Shown: positions 48,466 to 60,597 of the stretch, in pieces
Numbering within the stretch: the first letter of the stretch is position 1
Layout: each line of letters opens with the position of its first letter
NCBI GenBank assembly: GCA_950106755.1
Contig: OX467086.1
Span: forward strand, 19,238,001 to 19,302,000
From: Climacium dendroides
Lineage: Eukaryota > Streptophyta > Bryopsida > Hypnales > Climaciaceae
Direction: 5' to 3'
Length of the DNA: 64,000 nt
Program-made: the position numbers and the translations under genes
The notes under the pieces: model-generated
Told to the model about the DNA's origin: nothing
What the model saw: the letters and a program-made list of their open reading frames with translations, nothing else
Databases searched by the model: none

Positions 48466-50660
48466 TTTTTTATAATGATTACTGAAAAAATCTTTAAATA
48501 TTTTAAATTTAGTAATATTGTTGCCAACTTAGCATAATTAATTAGTTATGATAGAACTCCTATATTTGCTTGAGACTATCATAATAATAATAATTTTTGA
48601 AGCCCTACAAAAAAAATTAGAAATTTATTTATTTAAATTAAAAATTATATTTAGATATAAAAATATGATTTATTAAAATGACATTTAGAAATTGGATTAT
48701 ACAATATTTCAAAGTTTCATTCAAAGATATCAATAATGGATATAAATAGAGACAAGCAAAAGTATCTCATGATAGTTTTCAACTTCCTAAAACTAGATAG
48801 CAATGAAGTCAATTTTTTTGATAAATACAATACTATATTTCAAATAACAAATACATTTATCTATACAATGTTGTTGAGAAGTTGGTGTACAAAAATTGAG
48901 CACTTTCAAAAAATACTTTGGAGGGATTTGGGAAAACAAGAATGAAGTACAAACTATACTACTATAGTGCATACAATAAAATAGGAAAAACAAATAGATG
49001 AAATTACAAGAAATTAATAATTCTAGACTTGAACAAACATTTGAGTGTGTCAAATTGGCTTAAAAACTAAGAGAATTTCAAAATTACCTTTAAATTATTT
49101 TCACGAAGGGTTAGTGCTATGAGAAAAAAAAGACTCTAGTTGTACACAATTTGCTAACAAACTAACAAATTAGTAAGAGCTAAAATTACAAGGTCTATGA
49201 TCCTATTGCAAATTAACTCAATAAAATTAAAGATTAATGAGACAATGAATATCAACTTGTTTTTATTCCAAATAAAATTTAAAAAATATGAAAACTTTGA
49301 TAATACTAAAGGCTTCTAGCTTTTAACTTGAAAGATTCATGAAGTCATTAATCTATCAATCTTCTACAACATCTACTTTGAACTTTTTTAATCCTAAAAT
49401 CTTCCATCTTATTAATAAACATTGACAACATACCATTTTCAAAGATCATAATAGATTGTTGTTTGTACAAACAAATCATCATTTACAATTATAACTATTA
49501 TGTTGGATTTGGGAAAATAGGCTGGACAAAAAAAAAGACAACGATTAAGACCTTTCAAGTTGGAATTGGTTTTTATTAGAGGCAAAAAAATAAGGTTTTA
49601 AAACTTTCATAATGAATACCAATAAATTTTTATAATACAAAATATATCATAAATTAAGGATATTTAATATTATTAAACCCTAAATGTCTTTAGATTCAAA
49701 AATTATATGAGCTTTGGTATAATTCAATTGAACTTGAATATACTCATTTTGTTTTTAAAATGACAAATTTTGTTTCTATCCTATTTTAAGATTTTAAAAT
49801 TTCCAAAAATTTAATAAGTTATTGCACTATCAAGCTTCAAGTATCAAAATCCAAATTAAAGAATATTGTGGACTTTTCTTACAAAACACTAAATGAAAAT
49901 TTATAATTTAAACAAAGATTCAAATTTCAAATTAGAATTGATTATCTTTCATTTAAAATTCACTTTTTAAAGTATCAAATTCTTATAATATACTTTGTAT
50001 TTGATGTATTTTTTTAAATAATTTTTATTTATGTATTTCAATTTTAAAAATCATATAAATTTTATTTTTCAATTTATTTTTTGAAAAATCATCACATTCA
50101 ATTGACATCCTTTATATAAATAGAAAACATAAAATATAAAATTTTAAAATTTTAAATTAAGTAAAATAATGGTAATTTGATTTGAAAATTATAGGATGTA
50201 ATAAATAAAACTACTTCTTCAATGTTTTAACCAAAAAAATTTCATTGATATACTATCAATAAATATTTTTGAGATAGATTGAATTTTTTAGAAGTCAATT
50301 TATTTTCATGTTGTTTTAATAACAACTTGTTCTCTTTAGCAATTATATATTCAAACTATTTTATGTTAGAATTAGATTTGGGATAAATTAAATCATTTTT
50401 GTAAAAAATATCACATGTCATCTTGTGCTTGGTGAGAAGTTTTGTGAACGCTTCAGAATTTGATGTGGAAATTCAATTTCAACACATCTTTGCTAAATTA
50501 AGCCCTCAAATATGGTCTTATATAATTTATTTAACTAAAATATCAATCTAAAAATGATATTCAATTGTTTTGAAATAGTCCTTAGATTGTAATGGATAAT
50601 TTTTTCTTAAAGGAATAATTGGAATTTGGGAAGCTTCTTATATCATTGTAAGAAAATTGT
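48466..50660. other. AT-rich intergenic DNA, no gene seen
   Basis: Long A/T runs with no coding-like frame. No continuation of the SmD3 Sm2 motif was recognised here. Confidence 0.5.
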
Positions 50661-51409
50661 ATTTTAGGTGATGGATTTTAGGAGACGTCCATTGTGATAA
50701 CTTGTATTTGAGGGGAGGTCACTCTATGGGGATTTTGTGTACCACATGCGGCGAAGTGATTTTTTGACCCCCTATTTACTTTAGAATATACTATAATTTC
50801 AACCTATAATTTTGAACTTTGATTGATAATGACTATAGATTCCTATTGCCAAAAATTCCCAACTCAAATGGCATTTAAAATGACTATTTTAATAGGTTGA
50901 AAAATGAACTGAAATGGCATGTTTTTGAACTTAAACATTTATAGAGAATACATTTGAATGACCATTGCATTAATACTCAAGAAAAATAAACTTTCGATAG
51001 AGAGTTATTTTTAGGATTTTTTTGTTCATTTTTTAGATAATATTTTATGAAGTAAGTAAGGGGTTCAAAGTTATTTTCAGCTCTACACTGTATCTTTTTT
51101 CTTCAAAAATTTGTAACTAATTATTATTCATTTAAAAAATATCAATAATTCAAAATACAAACTTCCAAAGTAAAAAAACTTATTCAAAATTTTTTATTTT
51201 TTTTAGATTAAATTTTATGAAGTAAGTAAAGGGTCCAAAATCTTTGTCTCATGTGGGTTGTGTAAATGCATAGAGTGACCTCCCTTCACCCGTATTTTAA
51301 TGTCAACAAATACATCCTACATAATGTCTTGGTGTTATGTTGGATGTTTTTGTTGACATAAAACATGGGTTGTTACAATAGATGTCACCTAAAATTTGTC
51401 ACCTAATAT
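50661..51409. mobile_element. ~750 bp element with nested terminal inverted repeats
   Basis: Outer termini TTAGGTGATGGATTTTAGG (left) and, on the opposite strand, TTAGGTGACAAATTTTAGG (right) are inverted partners. About 50 bp inside, a second inverted pair, GGGAGGTCACTCTATG (50713 and, inverted, ending 51284), extends for about 80 nt. No transposase frame is seen. It is read as a non-autonomous TIR element of unassigned superfamily. Confidence 0.7.
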
Positions 51410-54049
51410 ATGTTTTTTTTATAGAGTATTATAACCAATTTTAATACAATCTTGAATGGATTTTTACAAGGCATTAGATAAGGTATTAAATGTAGTTATT
51501 GGGGATCATATGCCCAAAATGTATGTTATGCTTTCAAGTATTTCTTGGAAAAAATCCTCATTCCTTTTTAAGTAATTTATTACAAATTTTAAGGTTGAAA
51601 TATAAAAGCAAAAATATTTTAATTTCAATTTTGCACAATTCAATATAAATAGTCATTTTAAGAGAAATTGTACAAAAATTACCTATGAATGTTAAGTCTT
51701 CTAGGATTAATATTGGCAATACTTGCAAATAGTTAATAATTTTTTATTCCAATATATGATTTAAAAATTTCCAATATTAGTCATTGATAATAAAAATGTT
51801 AAAAATATTATTGAAATAATGTGGCAAATATTGTAGGTTTATTGTCTTTCCTAACATGTTAAAGCATGCATCCTTATTTAAGCTCCCTAATGCTAAAACC
51901 AAGGTGCTGAATTTTCCACACCAAAATGTATTTTCATGAAAAGTTAAAACTTTGAATATATTCTAATTGATTTTTAGATGATGCATACATAAATGTTATA
52001 AAGTGAAACGTGTAAAGTTCATTGGAAATTTTTTTATTAGGAGGAGGCTGAGGATGATTTGATGTTGAGTTTGAAGCTTCTTCACCTCACAAAATATACT
52101 CAAAAAATAGCAGCAGACCAAGGACGATACTACTTGTGAATTTTCTTAATTCTTGTGTATATTGTCAAATTTTTACTACTAATTTGATTGCATGTATTGA
52201 AAGTATAGATTAAATTGTGGACTTTTGCAAATCAATCAAAATTTTAACTTCTAATAACCTGAAAGTATTATAGAATTAACTATGATTTGATAAAAATAAT
52301 TTTTTTTACAACTTCGACAAAGTTTTCATCAAAAAAAAGAATATGTTACATATGCATGTATCATGAATACAAATAATCTCTATATAAAATTTATATTAAT
52401 AGCCTTATAATTTTTTTTATAAATGGCTAAAATGTCATTTGGCATTGACTCAACAAACGGTCAAATATTGAATAATGAAAACATCATTATTTTATCCTAA
52501 AAGATAATTTTAAACACTTCAAAATATTGAATAGTTATGTTTATTTCTTCATAAGAAGAAGTTAGGCAATAGAAATTGTAATTTTAACACACTTGTATGA
52601 GACAACCCATCCTATTATGCATTGAAAAATATTCAAAAAAGAATTTGAAAAAACAAGGTATTTGCTCACCAAACTATTGGCGAAAGATGTGTAGCAACCA
52701 CATGTGGTTGTATGGTTCATTAAAGGTTCAATTGGTTTTTATTTTATTTTATTTTCTCTCTATATTTCTATTAGCAAGGAAATAAACATTTATAGAAAAA
52801 TTTATAAGAGAAGTCAAAATTGACAATGAACTATTTGATATTTGGGGCATTTTAATCCAACATATTAGATTCAACAAAAAATGAGTTTTTTCTAATAGTA
52901 ATATGTCTTTGTGAATTCTATAGAAATGATCTACAATATTTTAAAAAATAGAAATAGAAAAAATGCCAGAATAGTTATATAAGAAAATATGGTTTGTATC
53001 ATGGCCCTAACTATAATGGTAACTCTCTATAACATTTTTACTTTTACATTCATAACATATTAATTTTCCAATATGAATAATTTTGTGACTTATAAAACTA
53101 AGTATGCTTAATTATTGTTTACATTTAATGTATCATAACACATTCATGCATAGTGAATAAAATCCAAATAATGAAAATGAAAGTTGTAGTGATATATACA
53201 ATATACATTGGAGTATTGGACATCATAGAAATTCAACTCAAAACCACTTTTATTTGTAATAAATTAGAATTCAAATTTGATCATCTCTAGTTTTGAAGGA
53301 CTTTGAAGGGCTTTAGCCAATAGATATAAGCTAATATTTTCATCAATAAGCCACTATAATAATTGTTGCAACATGAAAGTCATCCATAGAATCAAGAATC
53401 AAATCAACCATATTTCTTGGTTTTGAGGCTCTCTAAAGATGCTCCAAAGAAGAGCTTGAGGGCAACTAATAGTTTTTTTGTGAAGATTTTGCTTCATATT
53501 GCATAGGCACATTGCCTTGATAAACACAAAGGTGAGGTGTTCAAAGATAGGAAGTGAACTACAAAATGCATGAAAACACAATCCAAGCTATAAGATGCAC
53601 ATTCCCCTATGACTCTATTTTTTATTCCCATCAATAATTCTTTAAAATATCATGACCATTATTCTTCAAAATTGCCATGCCAAGAGAGCTTTGAAGGGCT
53701 TTCAAACCACGACTTAGGTAGGTAGTTTATTGGTTCCCCATCATGTGCATATAAATTGGCTAGCTATACTATTCCACAAAACAATTCAACAGCATTAGAA
53801 TCTTCCCTTCAAATAAGCTTACTGTTTTAATTTGAAGACAAAATAGTTGAACAACAATCCTACATGGACCCTTAACCGCCATAAACTTCATCCAACTAAA
53901 TTGATCATGTTTGAAAATCTAGAAATCTAGATTAGATTAGATGTACAAATTCCAAGACAAACTGATTCAAGGGCATAAAGAACTATTCAAATACACGTAG
54001 TTCCTCTTGTCTCCTTTAACCTCGAAAGTCCCAAGCCTGAAAGTCCCAA
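51410..54049. other. AT-rich intergenic DNA with one exon-like segment
   Basis: A segment at 52041-52139 follows a TTTTTATTAG acceptor-like site and reads, from GAG, a 32-residue open frame with EEAEDDLMLSLKLLHLTKYT then a TGA stop. Its acid-rich start and leucine pattern look more coding-like than the surroundings, but no family is recognised. Otherwise nothing is seen. Confidence 0.35.
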
Positions 54050-54240
54050 GGCCATTATTTTGTCAAAAACCACTGAAAATTGCCATTTCTGTTGCATTCA
54101 CCAAAGAGAGAAGAAAAAACATTTTAAAAAATGTAACCATAGGATCTTGTAATTCAATTGCCTCAAATCATGTGGTAAAAATTTCATGAAATTTGACCGT
54201 GTAGATTGGAAGATATAAGCATTCAAAGTGGGAAAAAAAA
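54050..54240. repeat. Dispersed repeat family F, copy 2
   Basis: Matches 7320-7530 and 56510-56710 in the same orientation, with AACCATAGGATCTTGTA and GATTGGAAGATATAAGCATT blocks. Confidence 0.5.
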
Positions 54241-55168
54241 GTTTTTTCCAGTGTTGCCCTACAATTTCAGATGACTTTGACTGCCATTTGTGGATTTTTT
54301 TGAATTATACACTTTGAATTTTAAAAAATTTCATACTTTACATTTTGTTAGGCATATCTCCACCAATTTCCATGCCAAAATAAGACTCGAAACACATGCC
54401 AAAAAATCTTGCAATAGTAGGATGTAGTGAAAGTTGATTATACACTAGTCTTTTTTTTGAGCTAGTTTTCCACCACATGCTGATGTAAAAATGTAATCCA
54501 AACAATGAATTCAAGGATTTAGTCATCCTTGAGAACCTCCAACAAAAATTTTGGAAAAAAAACAAAATCTCTAATTCTTATGGAATTTAGAAGGTATTTA
54601 GGAATAATAAAGAGGTCATGAGAATGGGGCACCCTTAAAGAAAGGTCCCTTTGCGTTCCCATTATGCTCCCATTTGGATCCCAATGATGTTCCCAACATT
54701 GGGAATGTTGAACTTCGATCTACACCACTTTCCTTATAGATGATGCTCCAAGAACTCTCTGGTTTGTCTAGAGCTCTTTCATTTCACGTTGGCCTAGCCA
54801 AAACATATGTTCCCATGTCTATTTCATTTCCTACTAAGACACAACACATGAAATGTCACATTCAACAAATTTATACCATCAAAGGCTTTCAAATAGTGAG
54901 CTTCAAGGAAAATTCTAATTAGTCTTTAAAAATTTATATTTTATTCATATGAAAGACAAAAAAAACACTTTGAAAAAATATGTTGTTATTTCTTACATTG
55001 AACTATAAATTCAACTAAAATTCAAGGATACTTGGATAAAAAATTCAGAAAAATAAGAAAATGATTACACAAATTGCATTCTTGAACTAATTACTTGAGG
55101 TAAAAGCAAAAAATAAACTCACATTTTGACCACCATCTCAATGGAGTTTTTTGTAATAAGCTTTGAGA

Positions 55169-56105
55169 ATCCTTTGAATCAAAATCCCAATGTCATTTAA
55201 CCTTCCGCCATCCAAAAAATAATTTTGATAGCCCCATGAAGGAATTGACTAAGAAACATTTGAGGGAATGAAGGTTGGAGATGTCATTTTTATATTGAAA
55301 TTAATTTTTCACCATGAATCCTCAAAGGATATGGGATACTTTGTAAATGAGTGTTAAACTACTTACTGTCAAAATGTCAAAATGTCAAAATGATGTTTAT
55401 GTAGAATTTTAAACCTCATTTAGTTATAATAGAATAATTTTTTTTTAAACTTTGGACTAAAAAAGTTGGAAAATATATTTGAATTTCATCTCCAGAAATC
55501 CATTTTATATTTCAAGCCTCCAATCAAAATCTATGGACAAAATTTAGAGAGGATGTTTCAAGATATAAAAGAAAATGTCCCTTCTAACTCCTCTTTGAAA
55601 TTTGTCCATAACTTTTGATTGGAGACTTGAAATATCAAACGAATTTTTGGAGATGAAATTTAAAAAGATTTCCCAACTTTTTTTAGTCTAAATTATTTTG
55701 AAATTTTTTATTTTATTATGACTAAATGAGGCCTGAAATTTTACTTCAAATAGAATTCTTGTTTTAATTTGACTTAACTATGAACGGTTGAGCTCCTATT
55801 AACTTCAATTTATTTATCCCACATTGTTTACTTTACCTCCTACCACCACATATGTATATAAAGATTTGTCTTCTCATTCCTAATACAGAAATCATGAAAA
55901 GCATTCAAAACATAGTGAGGAAACTGAAGCTTTAGTTTCAATGAGTAGAATACTAATTTCATGAAAATTTTAATCTTAAAGATTGATTTTTGTTCCTAAT
56001 CTAGTTGAATGTATTGCTTTTTTAGTAACCCATTTTGTTATTAAACTTAATTATAGTTTTGTCATAGGTATCTAGGCGAGTGAGCTTCTTGCTAGCTTGG
56101 TTGTG
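55169..56105. mobile_element. ~1 kb repeat with foldback core, copy 2 (inverted)
   Basis: Inverted relative to 26865-27903. The foldback core spans about 55354-55792, with termini decayed from CTAAACCGCT to TTAAACTACT on the left. Shared outer blocks include AATCCCAATGTCATTTAACC and TTTGTCTTCTCATTCCTAAT. A TGTCAAAATGTCAAAATG microduplication marks the left arm. Confidence 0.75.
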
Positions 56106-56509
56106 CTTGTTGGCTTAGCCACGTCTGAAATTTTCAGGGGTTCCTTTCTGTGCTCCCCTCCCCCATCTGCTAGTTGCCCATTTTTGATTGGAGGTCACCT
56201 AGCAACCCGAGATTGCCATGTTGCCCATGAGTTCCTAGCTTGCTATGTCTCTTGTATTGCCTTAGCTTGAAGTCAATGGATTTTAGTTTGCCTGCTCTGC
56301 TTGCCAACCTCCGCTTTTCAAAAAAATGCTTATAACTTTTGAAGGATAAGTTGGATTGATGAAAAAATTATATGCATGCAAAGCTCTACCAAATGTGTAT
56401 GTTTGAAAAAAAATCATAAAATCATGACAAATTTTGGCAAATTAGGAGCCTACATGAAGTTGCAATTTGGCCCTTGTAGGGCCAATAGAACTTTAGGGGT
56501 TAACCCCTA
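56106..56509. other. Higher-GC intergenic segment, no gene seen
   Basis: About 56090-56330 is richer in G and C than its neighbours, with repeated GCTTG and GCTAG words. No open frame or family recognised. Confidence 0.35.
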
Positions 56510-57050
56510 AAGTCTTAAGGCCTCTTTTCCACCCAAAACCACTCAAAACTGCCATTCTATAGGAATGAGCAAAAACTTAAAAAAAAAAGTTTTTTTCCCA
56601 TATCTAACTGTAGGATCTTGTATTGGACTAGTATAAGAATGTATGGCAAAAATTTTACAAACTTTGGCTACGTAAATTGCAAGATAATTGTGCTTAAAGT
56701 AAAGAAAAAAATTGTTTTTGCATATAAATTCAAAATCAAAATCAAAATCAGTAACTTAATTTTCATTCATTAAAAAACTATTAAATAGAAGTAGGTTCAA
56801 GGTTGAAGAAAAATCTAAATTGTTAATAGCTCTAAGATGGAATTGAAATATACTAATTTCAACGGTGAGATTGTTCTAGCAAGACATCTCAACGTTGCAA
56901 AACTTTTTTTTTTTAAAATTGTGAAAATTGAGGTCAGAAATGAATTCTACAAGTTATTTTTTCGAGAACATGCTCTAATTGCCCAAAAAACAAGATTGTT
57001 CATATTAACTTTCTCATAACAAATCCAAATGAAATGAATCAAAGTTTGCC
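56510..57050. repeat. Repeat family F copy 3 and inverted copy of 6350-6680
   Basis: 56510-56710 is a family F copy. 56740-57050 matches 6350-6680 inverted, sharing AGCTCTAAGATGGAATTGAA and GAATCAAAG-type blocks. Just upstream is the palindrome CTTTAGGGGTTAACCCCTAAAG at 56491-56512. Confidence 0.55.
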
Positions 57051-58660
57051 ATGTACATAAAAATATAATCTATACGGAACAAATTTTTAAAATGTTTTAC
57101 TTTCAGTTTTTTTGAAGTTTTTTTTCTACCCGCCAAGTGAAAAAAAGGGCTTTTTGTTCAATAACTTTTCCTCCTGGGCTTTGATTGAAATAAAAATTAA
57201 ATTTTTGGAAAGCTAATGTATTTTCCTATCTTCACAAAAAGATTCAAAAAATTACGACAAATATTGAGACCATAAAAGCTTGCCCAAAATCCATTTTGTC
57301 CCACGAGGAGACAATGGGACTATAGGGATTAAATAGGTGGGATCTTTTATCTCCACAAATTGTGTACCATTAGTAGAGCTCCCTATGAAATACATGCAGT
57401 GAAAAAGTATTTGTAGTTGAATTAGAAGAGCAACTTTTGTTTTCGAAGAGCAACAATGGAAATGCATCTTACAATAATATAAATCATAGATGCAACATCA
57501 TTTATTGACTTTGATTAATCCCTTGAGATTGAAACATTTTAGCATCCACATCTTGGCACCAAAGAATGTGTGATATTTGAGGAGCATGTAGATATTATAC
57601 CAAGTAGTAACCTTCAAATTTTTCACATGAATTAATGAATTTAGAATTAGATAAAAGTTATGAAATGGTGCCTTCATTTTACTCCTTTTTCTTTCAATTC
57701 TTATTCTAATTGTGTTTGAATTATGATTCACTTTGTTATTATTTTTGAATTGACATACATTAACCCTCGGACAACACCGGAAATGTTTATTGTCCATTGG
57801 ATGACAAAGAATCCCTCTATGTAAGATTGAAGAGTAAATATCATCCCTTGGAATTTTGTGTAGAAAAGGGAGGTCCTGCACAATAGTTTGTGTGTCCTTT
57901 AAGGGTTGAGGAGGGTCACAATTCAATAATGATGGGGAGCTCCCAACCACAATTTGATGTCCCTTCAAGGGCAACTAAGCAAGTCATAAATAAAGATTCA
58001 CACAATTACGAATCTTTTCAAAATCCACCCTTCTCAATTTGAAAAAAAATATTAGCTAGCTGGACACAAAACTTCTCATCCCATAGACTACTCATCTTAA
58101 TGCATGAAAATGTCCTTAGAATTTGCCATTGTCATCCCATTGAGGTAATTGTATCCATCTTCCAATTGCATCCCCTATCTAACCAATTCAATATTTGCAT
58201 CTACATATTTTAGACAAGTGTTAGATAGTGGACACAATACAGAGTGGGGTCATAATGGATATGCTTTATTACCTCAATATTGCATCATTTTTTATAATTT
58301 ATGTCAATATTGTTAAAGTAGAGAAAACTCCACAACTTTGACACTTTTCAAGGTGTGTGGCTTAAAATGTAAATCTATACAAGTCCTAATTTTTAGAATT
58401 TGTGTAGAAGATTGTCACAATTTTTGTTAGTTTTTAGCACTCAAAATCACGCCCAATCCAAAGAAATTGACCGTAATTACTAACCAAATCCATCCACTCC
58501 ACAATATATATTATTATTATTTATTATTTATTATTTTATTTTTTCCATTTTTTATGAATTGCCAAAAGTGGCAATATAAAATGTTGTAGTGGTGTTCCAA
58601 ATTTCAACATTCACTCACATATTGGATAGTTTGGAATCTCTTCTATTAAGACAGCATGCT
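57051..58660. other. Intergenic DNA with a foldback-arm remnant
   Basis: 57790-57900 resembles the arm of the 3.2 kb foldback element (GGATGACAAAGAATCCCTCT, AAAAGGGAGGTCCT). The 158-codon minus-strand frame at 57498-57974 overlaps this repeat and resembles no known protein, so it is not called a gene. An ATT-rich microsatellite lies at 58505-58545. Confidence 0.45.
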
Positions 58661-59293
58661 TGTTTTGTTTTGTTTTGTTTGTCATGTTGAGATCTCCTGG
58701 ACCATGCGTCCCTTGGTCGCGTGCTTGGTACTATAAGAAAGCCCTCGGCAAGGAGGGGTGCACCGGCTTGGTTTTGTGGCGTTTGGACGTACGGTGTGAA
58801 AGTTGTGCATTTTCGAGTTGTTTTTTATTCTAAAAAATTTAAAAATTACTTTTACTTATATTTTGATCACAATCATGGTACTGTTAGAAAGCCCTTGGTA
58901 AGGAGGGGTGCACCGGCTTGGTTTCGTGGCGTTCCGACTCACAGTGTGAAAGTTATGCATTTTTTAGTTGTTTTTGGTTTTTAAAAAAATTAGAAAATTA
59001 CTTTTACTTTTGTTTTGATTGTGGCAACGGCATAGGCCACACTAGTCTATACCTTAAATTTGTTTGTTTTGTTTTGTTTGTCACGTTGAGATCTCCTAGA
59101 CCGTGCGTCCCCCAGTCCTGTGCTTGGTACCATCGGAAAGCCCTCGTCGAGGAGGAGTGCAACGGCTTGGTTTCATGGCGTTCAGACGTATGGTGTGAAA
59201 GTTGTGCATTTTTTAGTTGTTTTTGGTTTTAAAAAATTAGAAAATTACTTTTACTTTTGTTTTGACTGTGGCAACGGCATAAGGCACACTAGT
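58661..59293 (-). mobile_element. CAAAA-tailed repeat family, three units in tandem
   Basis: Unit 1 (58661-58876) and unit 3 (about 59059-59293) each start on the + strand with TTTTG repeats and GTTGAGATCTCCT, followed by GGAAAGCCCTCG or GAAAGCCCTCGGCAAGGAGG. Unit 2 (58877-59053) lacks the first ~90 bp and starts at TGGTACTGTTAGAAAGCCC. All share GGTGTGAAAGTTrTGCATTT and, where complete, GTGGCAACGGCATA and CACACTAGT. The open frames crossing the units are repetitive by-products. These are the least diverged, most GC-rich copies in the window. Confidence 0.7.
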
Positions 59294-60597
59294 TTGGTAT
59301 CACATTAGCACATATCACAAGTCTATTATTATGTTTTCATCCACAATTTGGCAATCTCATCCAATTTTTTTTTAATTTGAAGTTTTGTGGCAAAAAACTT
59401 TACGGTTTATTGCAATTTTTAACCAAATTATTATTTTCTGGAAAAAAACAACCCAAACAACCCCCTGCTCCCCAATGCATAATATTTCACAAAATGAAAA
59501 TCCCCCGGTTGCAGTCTGGCTAGTTTGAAAAACGCCTCAACAGAACCGGGACTGTTTAGCCGAAACTTCAAGAATGAAGTAACCAGTCGAGATCATTGAC
59601 TGCTGGCGAATGGAATCCTCGAAGACTCCGTCCTACCGACGCGCATCCATCGCGATTGCCCTTCCTGCAATCGCAAGAGCTCTCGATCCATTTCGCAAGA
59701 TCACACAACGAGAACACAATCACAAACCATTGTTGTCATTTGCAACCTGAATGATCAAACGCACACAAATGCGCACAAATGCTCACGACGTGCAATCTGG
59801 AATCTGGTATTAATCCTTGGAATCTGGTTTGGTGGATGCCCACTCCAGCTATCAACGGGTTCCGTTACAAACAAGAAGCTAGCCAGACGGTCAGTGAATG
59901 TAGATGGCAAATGGCTGGAGTGTCCGTTACAGAGCGAGCTGCAATTGGAATTGGCGGAGCACTGGGACATCACTTAAGTTATGACGAAGCAGGAGACCGG
60001 AAGAGATGAGACTCATAACTCACTGGTGGCCCAGGCCCAGAGACTCCGGGACTCCGCAGGGAACAGTTCGGTTTTCTTTAGTAATGCGCTTTCCCGAGCG
60101 AGTGCGGCGCCTGTTGCTTGCCTGCCTGCCTGCTTGCCTGCCCTGCCCTGCCTGCCTGCCTGCCGGACCCGTTGATATGTGAGAAAATTATTTGTAAAAG
60201 AGCTCCATTTTTACGTTATTTACCTTAAATCTGTTCAGAGATCCAATCCCAAGGTTCGGGATAACCAACTGGTGGGCCCTTCCTTGGGGGCGCAAGTGAT
60301 ACATGGGGAACGGACTATGTGTGAACGCCTCCAGGAATCAATCAGTTGGGGCAGACTGCATCCCGGGACAGTTTTGCAGTAATATTCGGTGCTGAGGTTG
60401 ACTTGGTTGGGAAACCGGGACCAAGGATTAGGGAGAATGCAGGCGCATCTCTTTACCGGCAATTTGGGTAGGGTTTCGAAATTGCGGTGAGAGCTGAAAC
60501 CCACATGCAACAAAACAAAACCCTGCAAGCCAGCCAGCCAGCCTGCCTGCAAGCGAAGCTATTGTAAGCAAGCAAGATCGAAATTTTTGTAGGAGCG
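59294..60597 (+). promoter_or_regulatory. Promoter and 5' leader region of the kinase gene
   Basis: GC content rises from about 59500, as at the other genes. A GCCT microsatellite lies at 60113-60169 (GCCTGCCTGCCTGCTTGCCT type) and a short CCAGCCAGCCAGCC run at 60530-60543. No TATA box was convincing and the start of transcription is unknown. Open frames up to about 105 codons on both strands have no recognised family. Confidence 0.35.

Noticed and set aside
57498..57974. 158-codon minus-strand open frame
   Set aside because: It overlaps a remnant of a foldback arm found elsewhere in the window, and its sequence is low-complexity with no recognisable domain.
58721..59308. Overlapping open frames with repeated AWF and VKVVHF motifs
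   Set aside because: The protein-level repeats simply reflect the tandem CAAAA-tailed DNA repeats; they are not conserved in the other copies of the family.
59755..60175. Open frames on both strands before the kinase gene
   Set aside because: They fall in the GC-rich 5' flank, overlap each other and the GCCT microsatellite, and match no family.
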